Source: Paraglaciecola arctica
Lineage (GTDB): Bacteria; Pseudomonadota; Gammaproteobacteria; Enterobacterales; Alteromonadaceae
Length of the DNA stretch: 64,000 nucleotides
Direction of reading: 5' to 3'
Assembly: GCF_018861065.1 (NCBI RefSeq)
Contig: NZ_JAHKQO010000016.1
Location: forward strand, 124,001 to 188,000
Numbering within the stretch: position 1 is the stretch's first letter; each line of letters begins with the position of its first letter. The position numbers and the translations under genes were made by a program. The notes under the pieces were generated by a model. The model did not search any database. It saw only the letters and a program-made list of their open reading frames with translations, and had not been told where the DNA came from. Below are positions 36,406 through 44,858 of this stretch, piece by piece.

Positions 36406-37089
36406 ATGCAGAAAAACAATGACAAGTTTCTGGTATCAATGATAAATGGTAGTTTAACGAACATGTTTTTTCTTCTAATTAACAGTGCTCTATTAGTTAG
36501 TTGTTCAATGGTGGATAATGAATTAGACGTTTTGGTGAAAAGTGAATTGGAACAAAAGCTCGAACGCTATACTGAATTAGAACCTGAACTTCAGAGAATA
36601 CTAGCGCTCGAATCAGATATGCAAATTATTGTAGCTGAGTTGGCAAGGTATTCTACACTTGGTACAGATCCATTGGGAACCACACCAATAAAAAGTAATG
36701 TTCAAAGCGACAACAAGCGAATTCAGAATACAACAGAAGAGAATAATTCTGTCACCAGAAACTATGCTGCTGATAATCCTTCAAATTGTCGTTCAAAATC
36801 AAACGCTTTGATTGGTCACTGTAAATTTGAGATAGGTTTACATATAGCAGCATTTAGTGATGAAAAATCTGTTTTGCCAGGATGGCTTTACCTTCAAAAG
36901 AAACTGCCTACAGAATTAACTCGCGGCAAAAGACCGTTGCGGACAGAAATCGTTCAACAGAATATTGCTTATCAAAGTTTGAGAGTAGGGCCCTTCACTT
37001 CGGTAAATCAAGCCAAAAGGATCTGTGACGGAGCGCGTCACCTAGTATCTTGCGCAGTCGTTGAGTATCTTGGAAGCAAAGTGAAATAA
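36406..37089 (+). CDS. SPOR-domain lipoprotein (fimbrial locus)
   Basis: A 227-residue product from the ATG at 36406, with GGAA upstream; a GTG at 36373 and an ATG at 36439 are alternatives. The lipoprotein signal reaches ALLVSCSMV. A coiled coil (LVKSELEQKLERYTELEPEL) and a Ser/Asn-rich linker follow. The C-terminal SPOR-like domain is at about 145-225 (FEIGLHIAAFSDEKS, then QSLRVGPFTSVNQAKRICD). The layout closely matches the lipoprotein at 44068, and the two SPOR domains resemble the tail of the usher. Probably anchors in the outer membrane and contacts peptidoglycan. Confidence 0.72.
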   Translation: MQKNNDKFLVSMINGSLTNMFFLLINSALLVSCSMVDNELDVLVKSELEQKLERYTELEPELQRILALESDMQIIVAELARYSTLGTDPLGTTPIKSNVQSDNKRIQNTTEENNSVTRNYAADNPSNCRSKSNALIGHCKFEIGLHIAAFSDEKSVLPGWLYLQKKLPTELTRGKRPLRTEIVQQNIAYQSLRVGPFTSVNQAKRICDGARHLVSCAVVEYLGSKVK

Positions 37090-37254
37090 TATTCTTTATT
37101 TGGGCTTAGGTGTAAGCGGTTGATACAAGCATATAAGCTAACAAACTTTATTTTACATAACCAACCGGTCTATTTTCTTTATTATCGTCAGACAGATTGC
37201 TGAAATTATCTGTGAGCGTAGCTGCAACCTTTACTTTTTTAGGTCGGATAACCT

Positions 37255-37884
37255 TTAATTATATAAGTCGGCAACGTAATAAGGTATGAGAGTTGAAGCA
37301 GAAGACATGATTTGTTTATTGTCGAATTGCATTATTCGAGCGTTGATAACGACACCATGCTTATGTTGAGTCATATAACCTGCAAGAACGTACTTAACCG
37401 ATTCACTATAAAAATACCCTTCCATATCACTATTAAATGCAAAACTGCCTTCTTTGTTTAATAACAAAGCATCCATAAGGTGAATGTCAACCACAGGTAT
37501 ATTCTGACTTTGAAGTTGCCCTAATAAATTTTCACTTATTAATGCGCTCAGTTTTGAGTTGTCTTGAGACTCAGTATCAAAACTCACAAATGAAGTGACA
37601 GCAATGGGAGTCTCCAGCATTGTGCCTCTGAGGTTTTTAAGTAAGTCGTGGGCTAGTTTACTGGTGTAGTTACTAATACGCTTATGAGTGTGAAATGTGT
37701 CAAATTCATCATTAACGTTTATATCTACTATTCCAAATCGTTCATTATTGCTTACTTTAATACCAGCTTTCTGAGCCTGGTGGGTTTCAGTGCCATTTAT
37801 TCCACAGCCGGTTATTATCAGGCAACTGCAGCTCATGGCGGTCAATAATGCTCGGTGCAGGTCAATTTTTGTTTTTAAAAACAT
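37255..37884 (-). CDS. FlgO-family outer-membrane lipoprotein (first of three)
   Basis: A 209-residue lipoprotein (lipobox IITGCG, Cys27). The FlgO-type domain is recognisable by the order LAHDLLKNLRG, IAVTSFVSFD, LSALISENLLGQLQ, VVDIHLM, YFYSESVKYVLAGYMTQHKHGVVINARIMQF. FlgO of Vibrio is an outer-membrane lipoprotein that stabilises the flagellum. No flagellar genes are in this window, and two more family members lie at 52935-54220 on the far side of the fimbrial/glycan island. Role here probably envelope- or fimbria-related. Confidence 0.72.
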   Translation of the reverse strand: MFLKTKIDLHRALLTAMSCSCLIITGCGINGTETHQAQKAGIKVSNNERFGIVDINVNDEFDTFHTHKRISNYTSKLAHDLLKNLRGTMLETPIAVTSFVSFDTESQDNSKLSALISENLLGQLQSQNIPVVDIHLMDALLLNKEGSFAFNSDMEGYFYSESVKYVLAGYMTQHKHGVVINARIMQFDNKQIMSSASTLIPYYVADLYN

Positions 37885-38569
37885 AATTTATCTTCTAATA
37901 ATGTAAGAGAGTGCCACAGTTGGCTTAAAATCATTCTATCTCGCAAATTCAAAGCATAAATCAAGCCATATAAAACGATGGCGTTATGACACCTATTTTG
38001 TAAATAACTGAATAAATTAGTCTTTTATATTTCGCCGCAAAGAAAACAAATTATGCCGTATGTAGGCAATTAGTTGCCAATCCTAGATATTTTACGACTG
38101 TTAATACAAACTTTATAAGCAAAAAGTGAATAGAGTCGAATTGTTTGCTTGTAGCAACTGAGGTAACCGAGGGAAATCCCTTCAACGTGGGGGATGGCGT
38201 ACACTTTGCAAGTTCAGAAGTAACTCTTTATAGTACCAGTAGACCTGATTTTTTTGCCTCGTAAGTGTCTATGTTCAAGATATTTAAAGAAATTACTAAA
38301 ATTAGATTAAATTTTTCAAGGTGAGGGTCGATACAGTTAGTGGCAAAGATTTTAAATGTAATGACAATAATCTTTGAAAACGTTGGCATTATTTATCTAA
38401 CGCCATGTTACTGAGAAGTAAAAATTAAGGTTTACATTAACATTGTCGATATTGTTATTGAGAAACCGAGAATACGTCACAAAACATATGAGTTGCTATA
38501 ATGCCTCTGAATTTAGTGTTACGTAATATTTGTTTTAAAACCTTTTATAATTTAATTATTGGAGATTAT
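37885..38569. other. Long leader/promoter region of the fimbrial operon
   Basis: A 685-nt gap between divergent genes, mostly very AT-rich. It contains an inverted repeat GGCAA-N4-TTGCC near 38075-38088 and a GC-rich island at about 38152-38216 with the hairpin AGGGAAATCCCT (38170-38181). A promoter is at 38474-38502. Such a long gap before a pilin gene commonly holds binding sites for several regulators. No protein-coding signal. Confidence 0.5.
38474..38502 (+). promoter_or_regulatory. Probable promoter of the major fimbrial subunit gene
   Basis: A consensus -10 TATAAT at 38497-38502 is preceded at 17 bp by a poor -35 (ACGTCA). A weak -35 with a perfect -10 suggests activator dependence. 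The inferred start of transcription is near 38509, giving a leader of about 60 nt that ends in the GGAGA ribosome binding site. Confidence 0.5.
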
Positions 38570-39172
38570 ATGTTTAATCCAAACAAAATCACAAAAATAT
38601 TAGGCGCTACTTTCATACTTGTAAGCAGCAATGCAGCATTAGCAGCAACAGCCCCAGGTACGGTTACTGTAACTGTGCAAAATACATTTAATTTAACTGA
38701 GACGACAGCATTAGATTTTGGAACCATCAGAGCTGTCGGTGATGCCTCAAACGCAGCAAATTTCGCATCATTAGTTTTAGCACCAGACGGGGGAGTGACA
38801 ACTGCGCAAGTTGGAGCTTCAGCTATTACCTCATTGTCAACTCCTACGGCTGCAGTTTTTACCGTTGATTCCGCAGCACCATTTACCGACCTAACCGTAA
38901 CATTCCCGCCGGACTTCACGTTAACGACTACTGGTGTCCCTTCTGGAGCGGCAGTTTTTCAAATTGCTCAGGCAGATTGGTTAGGAACAATTGTAGGTGG
39001 CGCTGATGATGGTACAACAATAGCTACTGCCGGCGTGATGGAAACTGATAATTTAGGTGGCGTAGTGTTAAATGTTGGTACGACTCTGACTACTGACAAA
39101 GGTGCTGCATTTACCTCTGGTTATGTTGATCAAGCCTACACAGGCACCTACACTATGACAGTTGCTTATTAA
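38570..39172 (+). CDS. Major fimbrial subunit, DUF4402-like
   Basis: A 200-residue secreted protein from the ATG at 38570 (GGAG ribosome binding site; the frame runs further upstream). Signal peptide of about 26 residues (KITKILGATFILVSSNAALA). The mature part is rich in Thr/Ala/Val/Gly with an early TETTALDFGTI block and a C-terminal alternating strand YTGTYTMTVAY, as in DUF4402 proteins and pilins completed by donor-strand exchange. A terminator right after the gene implies it is made in excess over downstream genes, as expected of a major pilin. One N-X-T sequon (NLT) is present. Confidence 0.75.
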   Translation: MFNPNKITKILGATFILVSSNAALAATAPGTVTVTVQNTFNLTETTALDFGTIRAVGDASNAANFASLVLAPDGGVTTAQVGASAITSLSTPTAAVFTVDSAAPFTDLTVTFPPDFTLTTTGVPSGAAVFQIAQADWLGTIVGGADDGTTIATAGVMETDNLGGVVLNVGTTLTTDKGAAFTSGYVDQAYTGTYTMTVAY

Positions 39173-39198
39173 TCATTGGAATTTTATACAATTTTTAC

Positions 39199-39224
39199 AG
39201 CGGTTCAATTTGAGCCGCTTTTTT
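39199..39224 (+). terminator. Intra-operon terminator after the major subunit gene
   Basis: Stem AGCGGTTC / GAGCCGCT (one G-T pair) with a five-base loop, then five T. It lies 26 nt after the subunit stop and before the second subunit, and probably acts as a partial terminator that sets subunit stoichiometry. Confidence 0.75.
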
Positions 39225-39305
39225 GTATCATTAATCGCTGTTTTTATTTTTTTTGGGTATGGTTTTTGCTTTGGTTGTACCTGTAACTACCACAGGACCC
39301 CACAA

Positions 39306-39791
39306 TTGTTCAAAAATATATCTCGAGTTAGAAGCGCACGCCTCTATTTAATGTCTGTGTTTTTTTTATGCAATGCTAATAGTTTTGCTGCAGTGACTGA
39401 AGTAGAAGAACTTTCCTTTGGTACTCTAGCCATTCTTAAAAATAATGTTGCTAGCCAAATTACGATCCATACTAATAGCCAAATAAACTTCACTAATCAC
39501 ATTCGCGTTTTAGTTCCTGGGCACCGTGGTGAATATCTGCTTAGTTCTTACGCTCCTTTTACAGAATTATTCACGTCTGCAAACATTTTACTCACTGAAA
39601 CCAGCTCTTCCGCATCCCCCTCAGAGCAATTCACCCTTATATCCCTTGATACTGCACCATCTGTAACAACGGATGCTAATGGAACTGCAACCGTATATAT
39701 AGGTGGAACAATACAAACATCTGGCAATGCCAGTGGAATCTATTATGACACTGCCTATTTTGTAACGTTTGAGTTAGCCATCAATTTCTAA
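39306..39791 (+). CDS. Second, minor fimbrial subunit or tip adhesin, DUF4402-like
   Basis: I place the start at TTG 39306: an AGGA motif lies about 10 nt upstream, and the resulting N-terminus (FKNISRVRSARLYLMSVFFL then CNANSFA) is a good signal peptide. A longer frame from 39162 would run through the terminator hairpin and is unlikely. The mature part (about 135 residues) begins with EVEELSFGTL, echoing the LDFGTI block of the major subunit, and ends in an alternating strand with terminal Phe. Three N-glycosylation-type sequons occur (NFT, NGT, NAS). The small size suits a minor subunit. Confidence 0.6.
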   Translation: MFKNISRVRSARLYLMSVFFLCNANSFAAVTEVEELSFGTLAILKNNVASQITIHTNSQINFTNHIRVLVPGHRGEYLLSSYAPFTELFTSANILLTETSSSASPSEQFTLISLDTAPSVTTDANGTATVYIGGTIQTSGNASGIYYDTAYFVTFELAINF

Positions 39792-40047
39792 CTTGGAAAC
39801 ATTAAATTAGCCTAGATTTAAAGAAATTTGCCGTGTCAGCTAATTGACACTTGGTATATTTATAAGGCTAGGTTACGTTCAAAACTCTAATCATGAGTAA
39901 GGTTAGTGTCTGTTTTTTATGTGTTTAAATTGATTGGCCTGATAATTGCTTTTTTAATTTCAAATGCTTTTTTTGGGGGGGAACGAACATTAAGGTTTCC
40001 TATCCTAATTGCAAAAATAATTAATAGAGAAGTGAGTGAAGTAGATT

Positions 40048-40875
40048 ATGAAAAATAAAGTGTTGGGTGTCATTTTAACTTTATGTTTAGTCAAGTGCAT
40101 GTTTCTAGCTAATCATGCAACTGCTGAAATGTTAATTTCCCCTACTCGGGCCGTTATTAATGATCGGCAGCGCTCAGCACAGGTTATATTACTAAATACC
40201 AGTGATACCATCAAAACGTACCGACTAGGTTGGGAGCAAAAGAGAGCGCTGCCTGATGGCGGGTACGAGGATTTAGATGAGGCTACAAGTTCTGATTTTC
40301 CCGTTGCAAGCGATATGTTGCGCTTTAGTCCTAGACAGGTAATGTTAAGACCAAACGAGAGACAAATTATAAAAATAGGTGCGCGTCGTCCACGAGATTT
40401 AGCTGACGGAGAGTATCGGTCTCATTTATTGTTTACCGCTCTTCCTTCAGAGGATGAGCAAGCTGAAAAAAATCAAACCGGTATACGTTTAAAACTCATG
40501 CTTAACTATTCAATCCCAATTATTTTACGACAGGGATTCTTTGATCATGATGTTGTCATAAGTAACGCCGAGGTTTTAACAGTTAAAAAGTTAAAGAGTA
40601 CACAGTATAAAATTGCTGTTTCATTTAAACGCACTGGTCTACATAGCACCTATGGTGCAATTCAAGCTTATTGGACACCCAACAATGGAGGAGAAGAAAT
40701 TAAAGTTGCTACCCTGAACGGCGTACATTTATATGCTGAACTCGAGACCATTAATCGTACTATGACTTGGCAACCAGAATCCTTTTCACCAACATCTGGA
40801 ACATTAAGAATTGCCTATGAAGGTGGACAAGAATTTAATGGCCAAATATTTGCTGAAAAAGTGCTTTCACTTTAA
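40048..40875 (+). CDS. Periplasmic fimbrial chaperone (PapD-like)
   Basis: A 275-residue secreted protein. The signal peptide ends near ATAEM. The first immunoglobulin-like domain has the hallmark blocks LISPTRAVINDRQRSAQVIL, and the F1-G1 region RFSPRQVMLRPNERQIIKIG, with the alternating hydrophobics that complete subunit folds. The second domain follows from about 150 (LNYSIPIILRQG). It escorts subunits to the usher encoded 35 nt downstream. It lies 256 nt after the minor subunit; an inverted repeat GTGTCA-N6-TGACAC (39833-39850) is in that gap. Confidence 0.85.
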   Translation: MKNKVLGVILTLCLVKCMFLANHATAEMLISPTRAVINDRQRSAQVILLNTSDTIKTYRLGWEQKRALPDGGYEDLDEATSSDFPVASDMLRFSPRQVMLRPNERQIIKIGARRPRDLADGEYRSHLLFTALPSEDEQAEKNQTGIRLKLMLNYSIPIILRQGFFDHDVVISNAEVLTVKKLKSTQYKIAVSFKRTGLHSTYGAIQAYWTPNNGGEEIKVATLNGVHLYAELETINRTMTWQPESFSPTSGTLRIAYEGGQEFNGQIFAEKVLSL

Positions 40876-40910
40876 CTTTTTTGAATGCCTGTTGTTGATA
40901 AGGTCGTAAT

Positions 40911-43900
40911 ATGGAACAGTTAATCAGAATGTTACTAATCTGTTCCACCATTTTTTTACTATCAAGTATTGCTTTTACAGTATCAGCATCGCCTCAAACT
41001 CCTGCCGAAAACTTGGCTTTAACTGCAATTTTAAAACGTATACAGGCTAAGTATCAGGCAATCGAAACCTCACAAGAAAATAAATTTAATGATTCTGCTA
41101 ATTTGATAGAGGTTGGTTACACACAGGCTATAACTCTTAGTGATAATCAATCTGATAAAATACGCTCTCCTGAACAGGATCTAGATGATATTGGTGTTGG
41201 TATTCCTGAAGGGGAAGAGCTCCTGCTTTCAATTTATATTGATAATTTATATTTAGCAGATGTTTTTGCCTATAAGAGTGAACAAGGTGCCAAGATAAGT
41301 GCACAGAGTATATTCGTAATATTAGATTTTCCTATAAATATTGATATTGAAGAAAAAAAATTAGACGGGTGGTTTATACAAGAAAATAATTATTTTGAGT
41401 TTTATTTTAATACTGATTCTGCGCCCTCTGCTACTGTTAACGGAAAGTCTGAAATAGTCGAAGAAGAAGACTTTTTTATCGAAGATAATGATGTCTATAT
41501 TGAGGGGAGATTATTATCAAAGTGGTTTGGTTTGAATTTAAGTTATAAATTTAATGATCTACGCGCCATTCTTAAGCCATCTCAAACTTTGCCAATTCAG
41601 GCTCGCCTTGCTAGGGAAAGTAAAAACATAAATTCCACAGACAAACCTAAATCGACCCTTCCCTGGAAAAGAAATGCCTATCAAATGTTCTCTTCACCAC
41701 TAGTAGATGTGCAAATGCAGCAATCTGCTAGCAAAGATGATAACAGTAATTATACCAATTTTTCGGCATTAGGAAGCCATGACGTAGCATTTTTGAATAC
41801 CCAATATTATGTTGCGGGACGTTCGGAAGGAGGCCTAAGTGATGCCAGAGTGAAGTTCAGTAGAGAATTGAAATCTGGACTATTTGGGTTTTTACCAGCT
41901 GCTAATATTCAATTTGGCGATATAAACTCTATAAGTATTGATTCAAATTTTAGTAGCGGACTTAACCGAGGGGTTTCATTTACTAAGGCTTTAACTGAGG
42001 TTAAGGATAATCAACAAATCAATATAAATGGCGATATTCAGCCAAGTTGGGACGTGGAGCTTTATCAAAATAATATTCTCATTGATAAGCAGACTAGTGT
42101 TCAAACTGGGCGCTATGAGTTCAACGATATTGATTTATTGTTTGGGTATAACAATTTCGAAATTATTTCTTATGGGCCACAGGGGCAAGTCGAAAGAGAA
42201 TTCCGTGAGGTATTTATCGATTCAAATGCCTTGCAAACATCAGAGCAGGACTATGGTTTTTCAGTAACTCAACAAGGCAAGTCATTACTTGGGGTTAATG
42301 ATGAACTTACTTCAAATAATGAAGGGGTTCTTTTTTCAGGCGTATTTAGTCAAGGCATTACAGATTGGCTTACTATTTCATTAGGTCAATCATCATTATT
42401 TAGCGACACGGGTGAGGATGAGTTTAACTATTCAATTGGGACCGATGTTAATTTATATAATAATGTTCTGGTCAATGCAGATATGAGCATTAATCAGGAT
42501 AATTTACTTAGAGGCTATTTAACCGGAAGAACACAATGGATGAGACAGTCACTATTTTATAGTTTCAGAACACAAGAGTTCTTAATTAGCGGAATAGATA
42601 CCTCCACTCAAAAGGTTACAGACACCCAGCATCTGTTTCGAATGGGCGGGCAGTTTCTCCAAATGCAAAAATATCGCTTAAACTACGACAATCAACTCTT
42701 GTTTAGAAGTGGTATTAATGACGATAAAAACACTCGCTTTACTAACAATCTGTCTTTGAGTGCAGGCAGATTTTCAGTCCAGCATACTTTAGATTGGCAA
42801 AAAAATGAAAGTGCGTTGGATTCATCTGAATATTTAAATGGTTATATGCAAACTCAGCGTCAGTTGGGGAGGGTTTTTAGTAGACTTTCGGTAGGTTATT
42901 CAATTCACCCTGAAAACAAAATTGAAAATGTAAAAACAGAGCTTAGCTGGACAATGTTTGAAAAGTTGCAATCAGATTTTAAATTTATATATATTCCAGA
43001 GTCTGATAAGTATCGAGCAGATCTAGGTTTGAGTTGGCAACACGAAAATTTCAATTTGAATGGTTATTTTAGCTTTGATGATGAAGACGAATGGACCGTT
43101 GGTTTGTTTCTGCGTTTTGGTATTGGCTACGATATAGAAAATAATAGGGCATTTATGAGCTCAACGTCTCTTGCCAACTCTGGAGCAATGTCAGTAAGAG
43201 TATTTGAAGACGAAAATAATGATGGGATTTTTAATGAGGGTGAAAATGTTATTGAAGGAGCTAAAGCCAAAGCTATTCAGGCGCAACGGCAAGCGTTTTC
43301 AGGTGATGATGGAATTGCATTAATTAAAAACCTTCCAGCTAATGTCAAGACCGATATAACCCTAGACAGGGATACATTAGGTGACCCATTTTTCATTCCT
43401 TCTACCAAAGGTGTTTCTATTACACCACGCAAAGGCTTTTTGGATAACGTAGACTATCCAGTGGTTACCTCAGGAGAGATTGACGGTACTATTTACTCTG
43501 TTGACACTAGAGGTAATGAAAACAATTTGGCTTATGTAGCAATTAATTTGCTAAATGAGAATGGAGATGTCGTAGAAACAACACAATCTGAATATGACGG
43601 TTACTACCTTTTTGTTGATTTAGTGCCTGGTCAGTATTTTGTTTCTGTAGCTGACGATTATTTGAAGCAGCATAAACTAGAGAGTATTGAAAACTTAGCG
43701 GTAAATCTAACCGTTCAAGGGGATGTTATAAATGGAAGTGATTTTACTCTGCTTGAGCTTGACTTTACTGAAGGTTTTGCTGTGTCAGCAGGCTCGTTTG
43801 ACAGCCTTACAATGCTTAAAGTGTATTGGCACTTAATTCAACGTCGCTATCGAGCTAAGTTAAAACAAACCGCCTTTTATGTTGAGCGAGAAGGTTCCGG

Positions 43901-44021
43901 CCGATTTAGCTTAAACTTGGCTTTTTATAAAGATAAATCGGAAGCTTACCAAGCTTGCAAACAAATATCGGGAGCTGATATTCAGTGTAATGTCGAAGAA
44001 TATGAATTTGTTAGCCAATAA
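40911..44021 (+). CDS. Outer-membrane fimbrial usher with C-terminal SPOR-like domain
   Basis: A 1036-residue protein. The signal peptide is at 1-26. An unusual Gln/Asp-rich N-terminal extension precedes the usher N-domain. The central barrel shows typical usher strands (YVAGRSEGGLSDARVKFSRE, GLFGFLPAANIQFGDINSIS, WDVELYQNNILIDKQ, YGPQGQVEREF). After the barrel come a VRVFEDENNDGIFNEGENVI block and a carboxypeptidase-regulatory-like domain (NGDVVETTQSEYDGYYLFVD). The last ~85 residues (FAVSAGSFDSLTMLK ... GRFSLNLAFYKDKSEAYQAC) resemble a SPOR domain, like the two SPOR lipoproteins nearby. A peptidoglycan-binding tail on an usher is not part of the classical FimD/PapC plan. Confidence 0.8.
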   Translation: MEQLIRMLLICSTIFLLSSIAFTVSASPQTPAENLALTAILKRIQAKYQAIETSQENKFNDSANLIEVGYTQAITLSDNQSDKIRSPEQDLDDIGVGIPEGEELLLSIYIDNLYLADVFAYKSEQGAKISAQSIFVILDFPINIDIEEKKLDGWFIQENNYFEFYFNTDSAPSATVNGKSEIVEEEDFFIEDNDVYIEGRLLSKWFGLNLSYKFNDLRAILKPSQTLPIQARLARESKNINSTDKPKSTLPWKRNAYQMFSSPLVDVQMQQSASKDDNSNYTNFSALGSHDVAFLNTQYYVAGRSEGGLSDARVKFSRELKSGLFGFLPAANIQFGDINSISIDSNFSSGLNRGVSFTKALTEVKDNQQININGDIQPSWDVELYQNNILIDKQTSVQTGRYEFNDIDLLFGYNNFEIISYGPQGQVEREFREVFIDSNALQTSEQDYGFSVTQQGKSLLGVNDELTSNNEGVLFSGVFSQGITDWLTISLGQSSLFSDTGEDEFNYSIGTDVNLYNNVLVNADMSINQDNLLRGYLTGRTQWMRQSLFYSFRTQEFLISGIDTSTQKVTDTQHLFRMGGQFLQMQKYRLNYDNQLLFRSGINDDKNTRFTNNLSLSAGRFSVQHTLDWQKNESALDSSEYLNGYMQTQRQLGRVFSRLSVGYSIHPENKIENVKTELSWTMFEKLQSDFKFIYIPESDKYRADLGLSWQHENFNLNGYFSFDDEDEWTVGLFLRFGIGYDIENNRAFMSSTSLANSGAMSVRVFEDENNDGIFNEGENVIEGAKAKAIQAQRQAFSGDDGIALIKNLPANVKTDITLDRDTLGDPFFIPSTKGVSITPRKGFLDNVDYPVVTSGEIDGTIYSVDTRGNENNLAYVAINLLNENGDVVETTQSEYDGYYLFVDLVPGQYFVSVADDYLKQHKLESIENLAVNLTVQGDVINGSDFTLLELDFTEGFAVSAGSFDSLTMLKVYWHLIQRRYRAKLKQTAFYVEREGSGRFSLNLAFYKDKSEAYQACKQISGADIQCNVEEYEFVSQ

Positions 44022-44067
44022 TAAACTTGGGATAATGCTGATTAACAGTAAAGTTAGAGTATTAGAA

Positions 44068-44784
44068 ATGAGAAATAACATGCATAAAAATGTCATCATA
44101 AAGTTAGTTTTCTTATCAATGAGTTTTGTACTTAGCTCGTGTAGCTCAACCCCGGATTTTGTGGAAGGTGATAAAAATGTCAATCAATCCATAGCATTAG
44201 CGACTTCTGAGAGTGCTACTCAAAGTCACTCTGATGAAATTACCATTCATTTGGAAGAATGGCGAAAGATGAAGCCGAGTATTAAGCGTTTGGTAGCAAT
44301 TGAAAGTGAGCTCAAGGAGTTGATAGTCCAATTGAATGCTATAACGCAACAACAAAATGTGACAACTTCAGATAGTCAAACCAAGGATGCGTCGGAGGTA
44401 GATGTTAACATCGAGCAGAAAGAAGTGACAAATAATACCGTCATTACCTCGCCAGCTATACCAATTGACAATACGATACAGGAACCAATTCATACCGTTA
44501 AAAAAGTGGAGGCTTTGTCCAAGAAGTATGGGGTACAACTTGGTTCTCTAACGGATAAGCAGTCTCTAAAAACAACATGGACAGGCTTAATGCAAAAACA
44601 TTCGAATGTGTTGGCCAAACTCACGCCACTATACGAAGAAGCGATAATAGGAGGGAAAATTTATTATAGATTGAAGGCAGGTGGTCTCGAGTCACAAGCC
44701 AAAGCCAATGAATTGTGCAATTTACTTCAAACGTTGAATACGTCGTGTTTTACTACCATCTTTGAAGGCAAAGCTTTCTTGTAA
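44068..44784 (+). CDS. SPOR-domain lipoprotein, last gene of the fimbrial operon
   Basis: A 238-residue lipoprotein from the ATG at 44068 (ATG 44080 is possible). Lipobox SFVLSSCSS. A coiled coil (LEEWRKMKPSIKRLVAIESE) and a polar linker follow. The C-terminal SPOR-like domain is at about 155-238 (YGVQLGSLTDKQSLKTTWTG, then YYRLKAGGLESQAKANELC). It lies 46 nt after the usher and shares domain order with the lipoprotein at 36406. The W-containing block SLKTTWTGL resembles the usher tail's TMLKVYWHL. Likely outer-membrane anchored and peptidoglycan-contacting. Confidence 0.75.
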   Translation: MRNNMHKNVIIKLVFLSMSFVLSSCSSTPDFVEGDKNVNQSIALATSESATQSHSDEITIHLEEWRKMKPSIKRLVAIESELKELIVQLNAITQQQNVTTSDSQTKDASEVDVNIEQKEVTNNTVITSPAIPIDNTIQEPIHTVKKVEALSKKYGVQLGSLTDKQSLKTTWTGLMQKHSNVLAKLTPLYEEAIIGGKIYYRLKAGGLESQAKANELCNLLQTLNTSCFTTIFEGKAFL

Positions 44785-44835
44785 AACCATTGAACCATTG
44801 AACCATTGAACCATTGAACCATTGAACCATTGAAC
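44785..44835 (+). repeat. Tandem 8-bp repeat, six copies of AACCATTG
   Basis: Six perfect head-to-tail copies of AACCATTG (44785-44832) plus a partial AAC, beginning directly at the stop codon of the SPOR lipoprotein gene and ending 26 nt before the start of the glycosyltransferase. The copy number is expected to change by slipped-strand mispairing. Because it lies between genes, it would alter spacing in the leader of the glycosyltransferase and leave reading frames intact. Confidence 0.95.
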
Positions 44836-44858
44836 TTTAATTGAGTAAGTAAATAGCT

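Noticed and set aside
38152-38216. Possible cyclic-di-GMP (GEMM) riboswitch in the fimbrial leader
   Set aside because: Checked on both strands; the ordered consensus blocks (GGGCAAACC, GGGACGCAAAGCC, GGTTACC) are not present in the right order.
44785-44835. Possible CRISPR array
   Set aside because: The units are 8 bp and contiguous with no spacers; it is a simple tandem repeat and no cas genes are near.
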